64,000 nucleotides of DNA from Cubamyces lactineus (taxonomy: Eukaryota > Basidiomycota > Agaricomycetes > Polyporales > Polyporaceae): positions 744,001 through 808,000 of the forward strand of contig JACDTU010000009.1 of the NCBI GenBank assembly GCA_022376465.1. Direction: 5' to 3'. The notes beneath the pieces are model-generated. The model saw nothing but the letters and a program-made list of their open reading frames with translations, was not told the DNA's origin and searched no databases. A program made the translations under genes and the position numbers. This document shows, piece by piece, positions 1-11,900 of the stretch. The stretch's first letter is position 1; every line of letters starts with the position of its first letter.

Positions 1-415
1 CTGTGCTATGGAATGGCTCAAGGTTGGCAAACAGCCGGGCAAGTAGTAGTCGCAAGATATCCCATCGGGAAGGGAGTGAAGGGGCGAGAGCTATTCAGAC
101 CTCCGTCACTAGGTACAGCCCCGACCTTCGCAACCTCGTGGATTAGAATCGCGCAGCGACGTCGCTACGAACATCACCCGCTGGTGGTGCGACGGGCTCG
201 GTGCTCGTCGCGCCGGACAGTTGTTGTGCAGCGATGGACATTCTAGAGTCACAGTTGGATCGTTAGGAGCGCAACTACATGTAATGAAATGTACTATATC
301 ATCTAATTGGTATGCGAATACTGAATCTAGTCTAGATACTGGCATCGCCGGCCTCGGTATCCTGCTGAACAGTTAGATCGACGTTGATTCCGTGATGATT
401 AGTACACGATACCTT
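1..415. other. Left-edge intergenic DNA
   Basis: No gene is supported here. The short open frames lack family motifs and believable splice signals. The stretch probably holds the 3' flank of the acetyltransferase gene that begins at 416 on the minus strand. Confidence 0.5.
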
Positions 416-1901
416 CTAACTTGGGCGAGAGTCAAGCAAGTCGCGTAATCCAGCTTTGTATCCTTGCAGAAATTCTTGACCAAACGCCTCGTCGAGCGAG
501 GTCTTGCTCCAGCATACACTCACACCCAAACCTCCGGACTCTGCTCCGGCCACGTTCACGGTCAACGCCATACCCAGAGTAGGGTTAGCTTGCGCAAAAT
601 AGACCTCTTCGATCTTCCATGGTCCGTCTGTCCGTACCGAGGATCCTTCGGGCTGTGCCTTAGCCACTTTGGGGAACGACCCGACATTGGAGAGCTCAAG
701 CGCGGAGTCGCGCTTCTTCCCGAGCTTTCCCAGGAGATACTCGTCGTACTTGCCAGAGAGGTACTTCAGAAGTCCTATGGTGCGGCAGGAATACGGTGCC
801 TCCCGTTGAAGTGTTGCGCTGAGGTCCGCTGCGAGGTCCCAAGGGAAATTCTCGGCCGACGTTGTTGCGTTAGAGGTCTTGTCGGCGGTTAGGAGAGGAT
901 AGACGGCGCTGTATGCCGAGACGTGATTACAGAATGCGACGGGTGGTGTGTTTGTGTAGCGTCGAAGTGAGATGGGGACGGACATTGGCACAGAAATGTA
1001 CTCGGCAGCGTCAGGAAGTTTGCGAATGAGCCGAGACAGGACCATGAGCGCGAGCGTGTGCAGGATTCCCGTAAGTGTTGTGTTGTGCGAGCGGGAAAGC
1101 TGGAGAAGATGCTTCGTTTCTTTGGGAGAATAGTGCAGAAGGTGGACAGACATGCCGTACGTCGGTGCGTCGGGAACCGGGTTACCTGTCCACGCCATGG
1201 CCTCTTTACGCAGCCACGTAGGAAGGAGTCCCTTGGAGAGTTCCCGGACCAGCATTGTCAATGGAACAGATACGTCCATGCAGTCCTCCAAAGGGGGAGT
1301 CAACGCGACGTCAGTTGGGAAGTTCGAGAGTATCCCCGAGTGATCTGCAGCGGGCGATAGAGATGCTTGACGCAATGCTGAGAGCAATGTCGCATGAAAG
1401 GTCATTCCGCTCTGACCATCGCCGATAGTGTGTTCGTACGCGAACACGAGAGTCCCATTTTGAAGCACCAGCAGTTTCCAGGGTGGAACATCATCTGCAG
1501 AAGGCGCGGGAGCAGCGTACAGAGTCTCCAAGACATCTTCGAGCTGCGCAGGTTCCTCGTCGCGGAACTCTACGAGCCTGTTCAAGTCCACGGACGGGAG
1601 GCGAACCCAGGCCGGCGGTGTCGTGTGAGAAGTGCCAGTGGCTTGCAGACGGCAGGCGAGGACCGGGTGGGCATAGACGACCTGCTCCAAGGCGGCGAAG
1701 AGAGTAGGCTTGTCCAACGACACTCCGGCTTCATGGTGATATTTGGCTGTGACCGTCACCCAAAGCAGAAGCCCAAGCCGAACGCGAGCATAGAAATACT
1801 GCTCGAACCTCCCTGTAAGCATATGTGCATCAGTCTTTGTTGATAGTATGGTATGCGTATGACTGTTATGCTGATAACGAACCGGCTTCGCGCAGAGACA
1901 T
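416..1901 (-). CDS. Alcohol O-acetyltransferase-like protein (AATase/condensation fold)
   Basis: The protein probably belongs to the fungal alcohol acetyltransferase family, acyl-CoA-dependent enzymes with the BAHD/condensation fold. The model has two exons, 1901-1883 and 1812-416, with a 70-nt GT-AG intron (1882-1813). Splicing gives 471 aa starting MSLREAGRFEQYFYARVRLG, which matches the family's usual N-terminus (Arg-x-x-Gly then FEQYxxAR); the unspliced frame upstream of the acceptor looks non-coding. The active-site HxxxDG motif reads H-T-I-G-D-G near residues 134-139. There is no signal peptide, so it is probably intracellular. The acceptor alcohol or amine cannot be told from sequence; acetylation of fusel alcohols or sterols are both seen in the family. 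It is transcribed in the same direction as the FAD oxidase behind it, but no functional link is evident. Confidence 0.82.
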
Positions 1902-2476
1902 TGAGACTTCGGATCCACGGTTGCGGCCTTCCAGATGGGAGGTCGGTGGAGAGCGTTTGTAGAAAGTTGCGCTCTAAAAGCACTCCAGATCGAAGGCTGT
2001 TCCCACGTCCGCGGCCGGGACCAGTATGAAAGCCGATGGACCGGCTTCGTTGCCACCGTCTCGTAGCTCGGGTATGCGGATTCAGCTGTGTCCTCCGCAG
2101 CTGACCTTCATCCACTCGCAGTACTTATGTGCGAACTTCGCGCACTTGCTACCTGGCCACGACCTTGCTAGCAAGTGCTGCACGGCTCAGCGTAGCAGCA
2201 TTGTCGGACACTGTCTTAGACGAATGGTTGACGCTGCGGAACGGGGCCAAGGCACACAGAGCGCTTATCGGTCGGGTATAGGCTTACTCCCGTCGGTTTA
2301 GTCACGGTATAGCATATGTGGCCAACGGCATGCGGTGAACGTAAACAGGATATGTTGTCGTAGACGCTCTAGTAGAAGCCAACGGCCTTCATATGTAACA
2401 AGAGAACCTTGCAGACGAAGAACCGCTCCACCCAACTGTACGAACAGTGCATTTTGTACATCAGCTGCTTATACTC
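1902..2476. other. Intergenic, 575 bp
   Basis: This lies between the 5' end of the acetyltransferase gene and the 3' end of the FAD oxidase, both minus strand. It should carry the acetyltransferase promoter and the oxidase terminator. No conserved coding segment or obvious TATA element was recognised. Confidence 0.4.
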
Positions 2477-5292
2477 TCAGAGCACGCCAGGGTTGTTTGC
2501 CTTACCACATTGCCAGCAGTCAAGCAGATGGTCCGGGTCACTGATGGAGATGGCGATTTTAGAGACGTGAAGATTCGCCGCCGCGTGCAAAGAATACTCA
2601 CTACTTCTGTTTGATTTGGAGTAGACGGTCGTAGTTGTCTCCCCAGAACGATGCTAGCGAAACAACAGAACGTTAGCATTCGGCGGGAGCGAGACAAAAG
2701 CGGACTTACTTTCGAAGTTCGGCTCGTGTACGTCGGCCTCGTTCTGGACGTTCGAGAGTCAGCGTCCTGTCCTGTACGTGCGCAGTTCGAAACAAGCGCG
2801 ATACGTACGAAGTACGCTCCGGACTGCGGCGTAATCTCCCGGAGGGCGTCCATGTTGGACGAAGCATTTGCGTAGATCTCGCGCTTCTGTTCGAGGCTCG
2901 TGTCGTAATTCCAGAACGTAGACGCGGTCACCTGCACAATAGCATACCCGAATACCATACGAGAACGGTCAGAGATGACCTGGCGCTGAAAGCGAGGTCA
3001 ATCCGGGGACTCACATGCCAGACACTGTTCCGCCACGCCGGGGTGACGCTCGTCTCGCCGTCGTCTTTGAAGTAATATGGCGCCACGGCAAATACGATGG
3101 GCAGTGCGTTGTCCAGGACGGGGATAAGGCGGTCGACGAGTTCTTCGCGCTTGGACTCCGTCTCGAAGTTGTCTGCGGGTATGAGCCGCGAGGTGGCGAT
3201 GAAGGGCAGACCAACCGGCTATCCCATGAAATCCGAATCGAGCATGAATCTATCAGCGCAAGACGCCGCTGGACATCACTCACCACTGCGTTAGGCAGAA
3301 GGAACTCGTTGAAGAGCGACAAGAATGACGGCTGAAGGGTCAAGCTGAAGGGCGCATTCAACTGGTTGGTGGCGAAGTCCTCGAGCCCGGCCATTTCTGC
3401 AGCGGCTTGTGACATATTGATCAGTGGGTTGGTGAATACCATCCCGGTTCCTGGCTGGAATGAGGTGTGTGAATCATGAACTACATAGAGCTTGGAGGTG
3501 AAGATGTCATACTGCAATTACACCTCCCCAGCCTATGAGACAACATGCAATCAGCCAAGTATGCGTATGGCGAAGTTTGTGTCGAACGTGCCTGTCTGCG
3601 CGTAGTTGATCGCATTGGTAGCAATGAAATTGAACAGTTCTCGTTCCATGCCCTGCGTGCCATTGAGCAAGACGAGTACCCTGGTGGAACGTGTATGTAA
3701 GATACTTGCGTCAGTGTGATTCATGTAGATCGACGTACGTAGGTAAGGGGGCCTGTGGAAGTGCCCGCGTTGTTGCTTCCATCACGACACCAAACGTCCC
3801 ACCTCCTCCGCCTCGAAGTGCGAAGAAAAGATCGGTATTCTGACATGCGTTTGCTGTTAGATACTCTCCGGTGGGTACGACCACTTTGACTTGAAGCTAG
3901 ATCATGCGTTCGGCGCCCTACGTCAACGATATTGGCTTGATATATGTCGCGAGCTGTACTCACGAGTCTATCTACAGCAAGGCCGTAGGCATTTGAGAGT
4001 ATACTGCAGCGCACGCAATCAGGTGAGCCCTGACTACCTACAGACAGGTACGCGCGCACCTATGGCCTCCTCCCTTGGTAGAAAGAACGAAGGTGTCCAG
4101 CTGTTAGTATCATGCCAAACATCACTGGTCGCGAGTTCAGACTCACTTGCAAGTAACCTCCAGCCGCAGCGACACTCCTCTCTCCGCCACCGGGCAGCGT
4201 GATGTTGTGAGCGTCGGCGAAGTCGTAGAGCGCGCCTTGGGTGGTACCGGCCTGAACCAACTCGTTCAATCACGATTCCCGCTTCATAGAAATGGGGAAG
4301 TCCTACACCGAACGTCACAGCGGCAGCAGCCTTGCTTGCATCGCATCCTTCAGGCACGAACGAGGACACATAGGTGATCTAGTATGCCGACTATCAGCGA
4401 GCGTCACGTAGATCACATTGTATGCTCACCTGCTGCATATTGTGGGTCTAGCGGATGATGCGCGCGGAAGTCTCGTCATCGCGGAGTCTATGCCGGCGTT
4501 GAAACGAACAACTAACCCATAGGCTGAGCGTGTCTGCGCCACTGCTCCGACCGCTATAGTCATGCTGAAAACAGAATGTTGAACGTCACAACGCATAAGC
4601 ACATCCAGGTGGCCGTACCCCGGAGTTTTTGATCGTCAGAGGGACGCCTGTGGAACTTGCGAAGTCAAAAGCCGCTTGAACATCCGCAGGCTCGCGAACG
4701 TCGATCTGGTTAGAACCGAAGCATCAGAACACTCTCCACCATGCTAGTTCCCGTGCCCCACACACGTAGTAGCGAGGCACACTGCCTTGCGCGCACACTT
4801 GTGGCGGCGAGAATGCGGCTGCATTAGCCGGGTTCGTGAAATCCAGTAGGCACTGCTGGGACGTTGCTTGGCAAGTCTCCCATTCGGTCTATGGAGTGAT
4901 GCTAGTCAGAGTTGGCCGAGAACGTAGATGCATCGTTCAACCTACATTCATGAATGCCCCAAATGTATTGCTTCGCGTATCTAGTCCCACGTCAGCGGAT
5001 TCAAGGCGCAGGTAACCGAGATTTCTTGCGAGCACTTGCCAGGATCCATGTAGTGTTGCATGACTGCTTCGCATTCGGCTTCATCCGCATGCCCTGTAAC
5101 GTTAGGACCGACGTTCGAGAAACATGGACGCGATATCGGCGCCGCGACATAGAGACGGCCGTTGACGGTAGCGTTGAGGGCCGCCCACTGTCCTTCTGAG
5201 ATGTCTGCAAGCGAGGTTCCCTGCGCTGAAGGCGTGCCAACAACCAATGTCAGTATGAACAAGAGAGGCGCTGCGATCTCGAAAAAGAACAT
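2477..5292 (-). CDS. Secreted FAD-linked oxidoreductase, berberine-bridge-enzyme-like
   Basis: This is a BBE-like flavin oxidase with an FAD-binding PCMH domain followed by a BBE domain. It starts with a hydrophobic signal peptide at 5292. The exons spell HDYSGRSSG (the loop whose His can bind FAD covalently), [37 protein letters not shown] and, near the end, [11 protein letters not shown] and a YDP-type C-terminus stopping at 2477-2479. Its many short introns include two that need GC donors (5039-4981 and 3591-3533). Exons of 18 nt (4447-4430), 14 nt (4073-4060) and probably 11 nt (3532-3522) are required to keep conserved motifs in frame. Relatives oxidise sugars, alkaloids or other secondary metabolites; the substrate here is unknown. 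Exon borders between 3730 and 2480 were checked only in part. Confidence 0.85.
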
Positions 5293-6876
5293 GATTAGTC
5301 GAGCAGCTAACGACGCGTATGGCCCAAGTGGTGCCGTTCGTGCAGAGGCTTAGAGAACCATCTTGCAACGATTCGAGCCTGGCATTCAAATAGTCGCCAG
5401 GAAGCTCTTCTACGTAGACTGCAGTGTGAGGTGAAGATCACCCGATGATTGATGGGCGACGGGAGCAAAACCCCTGCAGTACGACAGTGTCCTCCGTCAC
5501 TGATGATTGGGTCCCAGATGCTATTCAAAAGAGTCGCTTACCTGGAGAAGCCAAAGCATCAGAGCGGAGTACCTAGGGCGACCATCGGCGTAGGTAGGAC
5601 CGTACGTAACATGAGAAGATGGTTCCTGTGAGGGAACGTCATGAACTCATTGTGCTGACCGCGGGATCATGTTGAGATGGCGTAGTAGTGGGTGACAACC
5701 ACACTCGCTATTGAGGCAAAAACTATTGTGGGCGAAGAGTTGGAAGAGACTCCGAGAGAAGTCCTTGTATGTACTTCTTGTCATGCATAGGTGGGGATTA
5801 TTACTGGTACCAGGTATAGATGAAATGGCAGAGAAAGCAAGTCCTAAGCAAGCTGCGTCCGAGGTCGACAACTTCCGGGGACAAAACTAAAGTCAGGCAC
5901 CATGCTAGTCACGAGCACCAAGCTACGACGAGCGCTTATGCCCGTGCTCTCCGCAACCCCGCACACGATGGTCGCGCAGTTTGACTCACTCAAGCTTCAA
6001 CACCGCTTCATGCATCATACCCGATGCGCCCTCGGCCGATTATTTGACTGAGCTGCGATCGACTTTGTGCTGACTGAATGGGGATGTGTGCTTGAACATC
6101 CTTCTCATCCACCAATTTCGGGGCGCAGCAGGATACGCAAGTTCACGAGGGGCATCCAGAGTCAACAACTGCGGCGCAAGGTGTGCTGGGAGTCGCCTGC
6201 AACCTAGGCTCGGGAGTCGGGGACACTAGGGGACACTGCTCGTGTCTCCGCCGGCGTCGGTGGTGTGGCTTGGCATTCAACGAAGATCGGACTTGCGGTA
6301 CCGGGAGCGCCAATCCGTCGAGTATGCCCTTCTTTCGATAATGACTCCCGAGCCATGCTGTAATATTCAGACCCATGCCACGCGCATTGAGGTGCTCGAC
6401 AATGGTCAGTGTCCTCTGTGAACTCACGAATATCTAAACTCATGTACCGTGCTGAGGTCTTGTCTCCATTGTTACAGAAATGCCGAGGGATAAGGAGCCT
6501 GCCACGCCCCTCTCGGAGGCTCCTGTGAGAACCTCGACCACGACCCCTCGATCGCCGATGAGTCATGTAACAATGCCGCGGCACGCGTTTCATTAGACCC
6601 TTCATGTCGCGACACCCTTGTCTTCTTCACCTTCGCGGTCCTCACCTTACCTCAATGGTTGAGGGCATCCAATCCTCCTGTGTCGTGACCAGCTGATTCA
6701 GCAGCGCCGCTCCGCCACCCTCATACTATCCGGTGCGTTGCGCAGCCAGAGTCATACCGACGCGTTATGGTCCAGGGTTGCGGGTCTAGGAACAGCGGCG
6801 GTCGGGTAGGTGTATATGAAGTCTACCCCCTGCGAAATAGGATGCGCGTCCCTACCCATCCTCCACACCAACTTGC
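5293..6876. other. Intergenic, about 1.6 kb, no gene recognised
   Basis: The region holds the FAD oxidase promoter and otherwise nothing I can name. A minus-strand frame at 6143-6605 is rich in Arg and Pro, has no family motif and no convincing splice pattern, and is left out. A diverged remnant gene cannot be excluded. Confidence 0.4.
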
Positions 6877-7790
6877 ATGCCATCGACTTCGCAGCCCTCC
6901 AACTCACGACTGACTGGCACTCTACGGATACCGAACGACCAGTGGCAAGCTGCCCACTCCAACGACCTTCTACTTGATGATGAGCCACTCCGCCGCCCAA
7001 TGTCCATGTCCCCTATGCCTTCCTCCATGCCTCGCGTCCCCACCGCTCAGGTTCGTCCTTATAGATTCTTCTTCTGCACCCTACGCAGCTAACCGCATGA
7101 CATTCAGTCCCTCGTGTATGGCGCGCGACTCGCTGTGCGTACAAGCGACGGAGACCCTTCCTCGAGCAGCCCATCACAACCAAGTAGCGGGAGCGGTGGC
7201 TCGACCGTCTCGCCAGTCGTGCCCGCGCTGATCGCCGTCGCCATATTCGTGCTCTCGACGCTCGTGATCCTCAAGGCAGTTCGCTCGCTGCGCGGCGGAG
7301 GTGTCTCTCCCTCGTACAAGGCGCCTGCAGACGAGGAGAAGCCGCAGCTGTGGGAAGTCAATCTGGATGAGAAGGCGATGTCTCCGAGCACGGCGGAGCA
7401 TTGGGAGCAGATCATGGTATGTCGCGTCAGATCGACCATCTCAAAGTTTGTTCAAACCTATTTACGAACTTGTCGCAGCCCGTCTCCGTGGATTACTGGC
7501 CGACGGATCCGGAGGCGCTTCGTGTCCCAGCGCGGCCACTATCATTACCCGTTCCTGCAGTCACCCACACCTCGCGCTCTCCAAGCCGAGACTCCCGGCG
7601 TTCCTCTCGCTCATCCTGGAGTCTGTTTCCGGAGAAGCTCGCTGCTCAATCCGCCGCGGCTGCGGACGATACAGGCCGCCTCCGCGTCGCAGTGCTCATC
7701 GCGATGCCTAGCCCGTCGCGCGACAAGATGACGCCGTCTGACATGCCGGCGGCGCCTTCCCCTGCGTACCTAGGACTGGCGGAGGCGTGA
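6877..7790 (+). CDS. Putative single-pass membrane protein, Ser-rich
   Basis: I do not recognise the family. A Ser/Gly-rich linker precedes one clear transmembrane helix (around VVPALIAVAIFVLSTLVIL), then a basic stop-transfer segment and a Ser/Arg-rich cytosolic tail ending at 7790. Two introns are plausible: one with donor after CTCAG near 7050 and acceptor before TCCCTCGTG, and one with donor GTATGT at 7416 and acceptor CAG at about 7480, giving IM-PVSVDYWPTDPEALR. The first exon is uncertain; its frame stays open up to 6841, so the true start may lie in an earlier exon. The layout resembles fungal surface proteins with a Ser-rich ectodomain, but no function can be assigned. The part from 7114 onward is the better supported. 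Confidence 0.45.
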
Positions 7791-8326
7791 ATCTCGTAGT
7801 CGGGCGATGGGTTTATGAAGGGAGCGTTCATCCTCGTTATAGCGCTCCCATCGTCGGAAACTCGACGTGCTTGTGAGTCTATTTCTCCGACCTCAGCTGT
7901 ACAGTTGACTGATCTTAATGCGGGTACGCTAAGTAGAGGAGGATGGATCGTACAGGAGTCTTCACAGTTCGAAGGACGAACTCGGAATACCACCAGAGCA
8001 AGCGTCGGAAGCAACGAACTTCGGACGTATCTAGATGATCCGCATGACTTTGAACCATCGGTGTCTTTATTGCAAGTGTACCCCCATGTATAGTAGTTTC
8101 ACCTCATATTACGAGCGTTTGTTTGTATGCACATTTGTTTCGATATTAGAAGCTGAGCCGCTGTTCACAGCGACTGACTTCCAATGTTATCGCACGCTAT
8201 TGGCGCTTCCTCAGTCGAAAACAAGTATGTCGAAGGAGTAAACGACGCACAGGACTGGCCTAGCAGATCCGCAGATCTGAGGAGGGCTTCCTCATTACGG
8301 CTGTAAAAAACAACGACAAAAGAGAA
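7791..8326. other. Intergenic, 536 bp
   Basis: This is the 3' flank of the putative membrane protein gene and the 3' flank of the minus-strand tRNA-Arg. A run of six A residues at 8305-8310 reads as T in the tRNA direction and may serve as its Pol III terminator. Nothing else was recognised. Confidence 0.4.
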
Positions 8327-8398
8327 TGACCACCGCAGGGGTCGAACCTGCAATCTCCTGATTCGTAGTCAGACGCGATGCCATTTCGCCAGGCGGCC
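8327..8398 (-). tRNA. tRNA-Arg (ACG), copy 1
   Basis: The 72 nt include the discriminator base. The acceptor stem pairs GGCCGCC with GGTGGTC (two G-U pairs), the anticodon loop is CTACGAA with anticodon ACG, and the T arm is GCAGG-TTCGACC-CCTGC. The A box (TGGCGAAATGG) and B box (GGTTCGACC) are intact and there is no intron. It is identical to the copy at 8682-8753, in inverted orientation. Confidence 0.95.
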
Positions 8399-8681
8399 AT
8401 GTAAGAAAGGGTGTAACTGCAATCTAATGCCCATGCATTGCGGTCAGAACCAAGCTAAAGTGGCTACTGACATCCAACGTCTCAGAAACGTGCGTTAACA
8501 TTATCCTGCTCACCAATCGACTTCGCGGCCATGTCCTTTTTCTCCTTGCATGCCGGGTGCCTGTACAGTACGGCGTGGAGTATCTGTGCCAATCACTGAC
8601 TGCCTCAGTACGCTTCCTGGTGGCGCTGAGGTTCCGTGTAGAAACTCCAGATATATCTATAAGCATGTATATAATCTGCAT

Positions 8682-8753
8682 GGCCGCCTGGCGAAATGGC
8701 ATCGCGTCTGACTACGAATCAGGAGATTGCAGGTTCGACCCCTGCGGTGGTCA
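8682..8753 (+). tRNA. tRNA-Arg (ACG), copy 2
   Basis: This is an identical 72-nt tRNA-Arg gene on the opposite strand from copy 1; 283 bp separate the two 5' ends. A T8 run at 8772-8779 shortly after the 3' end fits a Pol III terminator. The pair forms a long inverted repeat and decodes CGU (CGC/CGA by inosine wobble). Confidence 0.95.
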
Positions 8754-8972
8754 TTATCTTATGTCAGATCACTTTTTTTTCGTCTCAACCTCATATCCGA
8801 GATACTTTCATGCCAGCTAGTCAGGTATCCAGTCCCTTGAAGCCTGCACTGCGTTGCAATAGAGGCGGACACAGAACAACTATGCAATCGAAAGCTAAAC
8901 AAAGGTACATGGCGGGTTCAGATAGTACAGAGATTCAACAAAGATGCTGTGATTATACCCTATAAAAACCGA

Positions 8973-11900
8973 CTAAACCACCTTCTTCCCGGTGCGCTGT
9001 TGGTATATCTCGACATCTATGGTATCCAAACTGAGGAATCGCCAGATCTTGACATGCTTGAGCTGGCCGTACCTCCGGAGACGTCCGATCGCCTGGGTTT
9101 CGCAAGCGTCGTAAATCTCCTGGGTGGGCGCAAGAAGAGGAGAAATGAAGATGGCGTGGTTGGCGGACGTGAGGTTGGCGCCGCTCGCGCTCTCGTCCAT
9201 CACGTTCAGCAGAAGAACGCGCTCTTCACTGTCGTTCTGGAACTTCTCGAGGTTCTTGCTCTTTTGCGAGGCAGAACCTTTGATCTCGAGGAAGGGGATG
9301 CGGTACGAGCGGAGAGCCTCCGCTACCTTCGCCGTCAGGTCGGGGAACTGGACAAATATCAAGACCCGCTCCTCCTTGGGGATCGTTTTCCTAGAACAAC
9401 AGTCAGTTCCAGCGCTGAGATTCGCACATTAGTTCAACTCACTTGATCAGCTCCATGATCTTCTCTAACTTGAGACCGTAGTGTTTGCCGCGTCCATCGC
9501 GTGCTTCGTCGTCGACACCCAAGCTCTCCGCCTTCACGATATTGAGGGCCCGCGCAGCAGCACGGCACGCCCCCGACGCCGCATAGACGCACTCCTCCTT
9601 GTCTGCACAGGCGACGACGCAGTTGTAGCAGCCCATATGACCGCAGGATGAAAGGACCGCGACTTCCTCGAGCGGCACGTCCTGGCGATCGCAGTTCGGG
9701 CAATGGATCACCGGAGGCTTCTCGGCTTGTCTCTGCAAATCACGGACGACCGTGAAGTACCTCAGCGACCGTACACGACCCACGAGCTCCTTCGTGATGC
9801 GGCGAATCTCATGGGTTTGCTCGCGATGGTCCCACATGAGGTCTTTGATCGCCTTGGGGATGTCGGAGTCGTCTTTCTTGCCACTGCCCTTGGTGTTGAG
9901 CTTATTTGTGACAGGTTTAAGCGGTCCGGCAATGTTGGCTTCGTCGAGGAGGCTTTGTACGGCCTCCGTAGCCTCCTTGTCGCCCACTCCTTCGGTCCGG
10001 GTGACGCGAACGTACTCGCGAAATAGCGACTCCTCTGGCGTTTTGCCAATCTTCTTCTCCATCTTGACAGCGTCGTTGAGCTTCCTGAGCAGCTCAGCTT
10101 TGCAGTCCTGTAGCTGTTTGGTGCGCTCTTGGACGATGACTTCGCACGCCTTGATGGCGTTCTCCTTGTCACCTGTCTCCAGCTCGAAGTGCGAGCAACG
10201 TTTAAGTAGCGCTTCCTCGGCAGTACTGCAGACAGAATGTGAATGCATGCTCAAAGTGATATAAGGATGACGTACCTGCTATCACCCAGGGCTTGTGCCA
10301 GTCGCTTTTCTCGGTCACTCTCGCTCTTCTTCCCTCGTTTCACCGTCATGTCGATCGCACGAAGATGATGCTCGAGCTCAAGATAGATGGCGCGCTCAGA
10401 CGCGGGAAGTTTGACCTTCTGAATCTCCTGGCTGCAAGGGATCTCATCGATTTCGGCTATATTCTGGATACGTTCATGATCAGTATTGGAATCGCTACCT
10501 TGAGGCCTATGCGACCTACCTGTCTCACGAACTGGTCGAGGAAGCGCTGCCCGAGTTCGTGTCGATGAGCATGCCACTCAAGGCTGTGGACTTCTCGGAA
10601 AGAGTGGAACTTCTCGACAGCTGTGTGGCGTATGAGTGAGTTCTGAACGCTGCAACGGCGAGTGATCTACTTACCGGTCTGTTCCCTTTTCCTCTTCTTT
10701 ACCTGTAGCGACTGGCCTTCGTTGTCGTCGTCGATGCCCAGGTGAATGTTGAGGAACGCGGAGATGGTCTTCAAAGCACCGAAATCATGGATTGGCGGAG
10801 TGCCCGAGAGGACCCAGAGACGGTCGGCCTTCAACCTCGTAACCATAGAAAGCACTTTCCCATCCAAGTAGGTATATTCGTCAACGATCTTGCGCGCGAA
10901 ATGGAACATCTCGAGCGGCGGTGACTGCATCTTGCGCCAGTCGCGCTTGACCGCGGATGTCTTGAGCTTCCATGGATCTGAGTCCTCTCGACGTTTCTTC
11001 TCCTTGGGAGGCTTTGCGTTCGCCTTACCCTTCTTTGCAGGCTTCTTGCCCTTGCCCTTGCCCTTGGGCTTCGTGTCCTCTTCCTCATCGACGTCCATGG
11101 CATCTTCAGATTCAGACGTTGTAGGTGCCGAACGAGGTTTCGCTGAAGTCTTCTTCGAAGCCGTCTTGGACGTCTTCGCCTTCGCCTTCCCTTTCTTCGG
11201 CTTGTCGTCATCAGAGCTCTCTACAAAATCGTCCTCGTCATCTTCGGCTTCCTCCTCGCTCTCAGACTGCTCATAGTCAGAGGACTCGGAGGCCTTGGAG
11301 CGTTTGGCAGGACGTTTCTTGGCAGCAGCCTTGCCCTTCTTAGGGGTATCGTCGTCCTCGCTCTCTTCGTCGACGTCGGAGATGACGATCGCCTTGCGCT
11401 TGACGGCATGGCGAACCTGGACGATGTCCGAATCTTCGTCGCTAGCAGGAGCAGAAGTAGGGGGAGCAGAGGACGCAGAAGGAGAATGACGACGTTTCGA
11501 GGACACCGGAATCACTACCTCCACCTTCATGCCCTTTCGCGAGCCAGAGGTCGCCTTCGGCGGGATGGGCTCGTCCTCTTGTTCCTCTTTCACATCTTCT
11601 TTCTCCTCGACGCCGGCCGCTTCGCGGTACGACTTGCCCTTGAGGCGCTTCGTGGGAGCGAAGAGCTGAGCAGCTTCATCTGTGAGAGGTCACACTTTAG
11701 CTTAGCGCTACACGCGCAGGTGCGATGAGGCACTCACCGATCTTACGCCCCTCTTTGATTTGCTCCATGACTTCTTCCGAACCTTCGTCCCGGAGACGCT
11801 GTACTTGTGCCTGAAGGCCCTTGAGGGTGATGTCGAGCCGAGCGTCGAAGAAACGGCCGTCTTGGATGGGCAGCTCGCCAGCACCAGCGAAAGCCTCGAG

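Noticed and set aside
6143..6605. Minus-strand frame of 133 residues
   Set aside because: Arg-rich low-complexity text without a family match or convincing introns.
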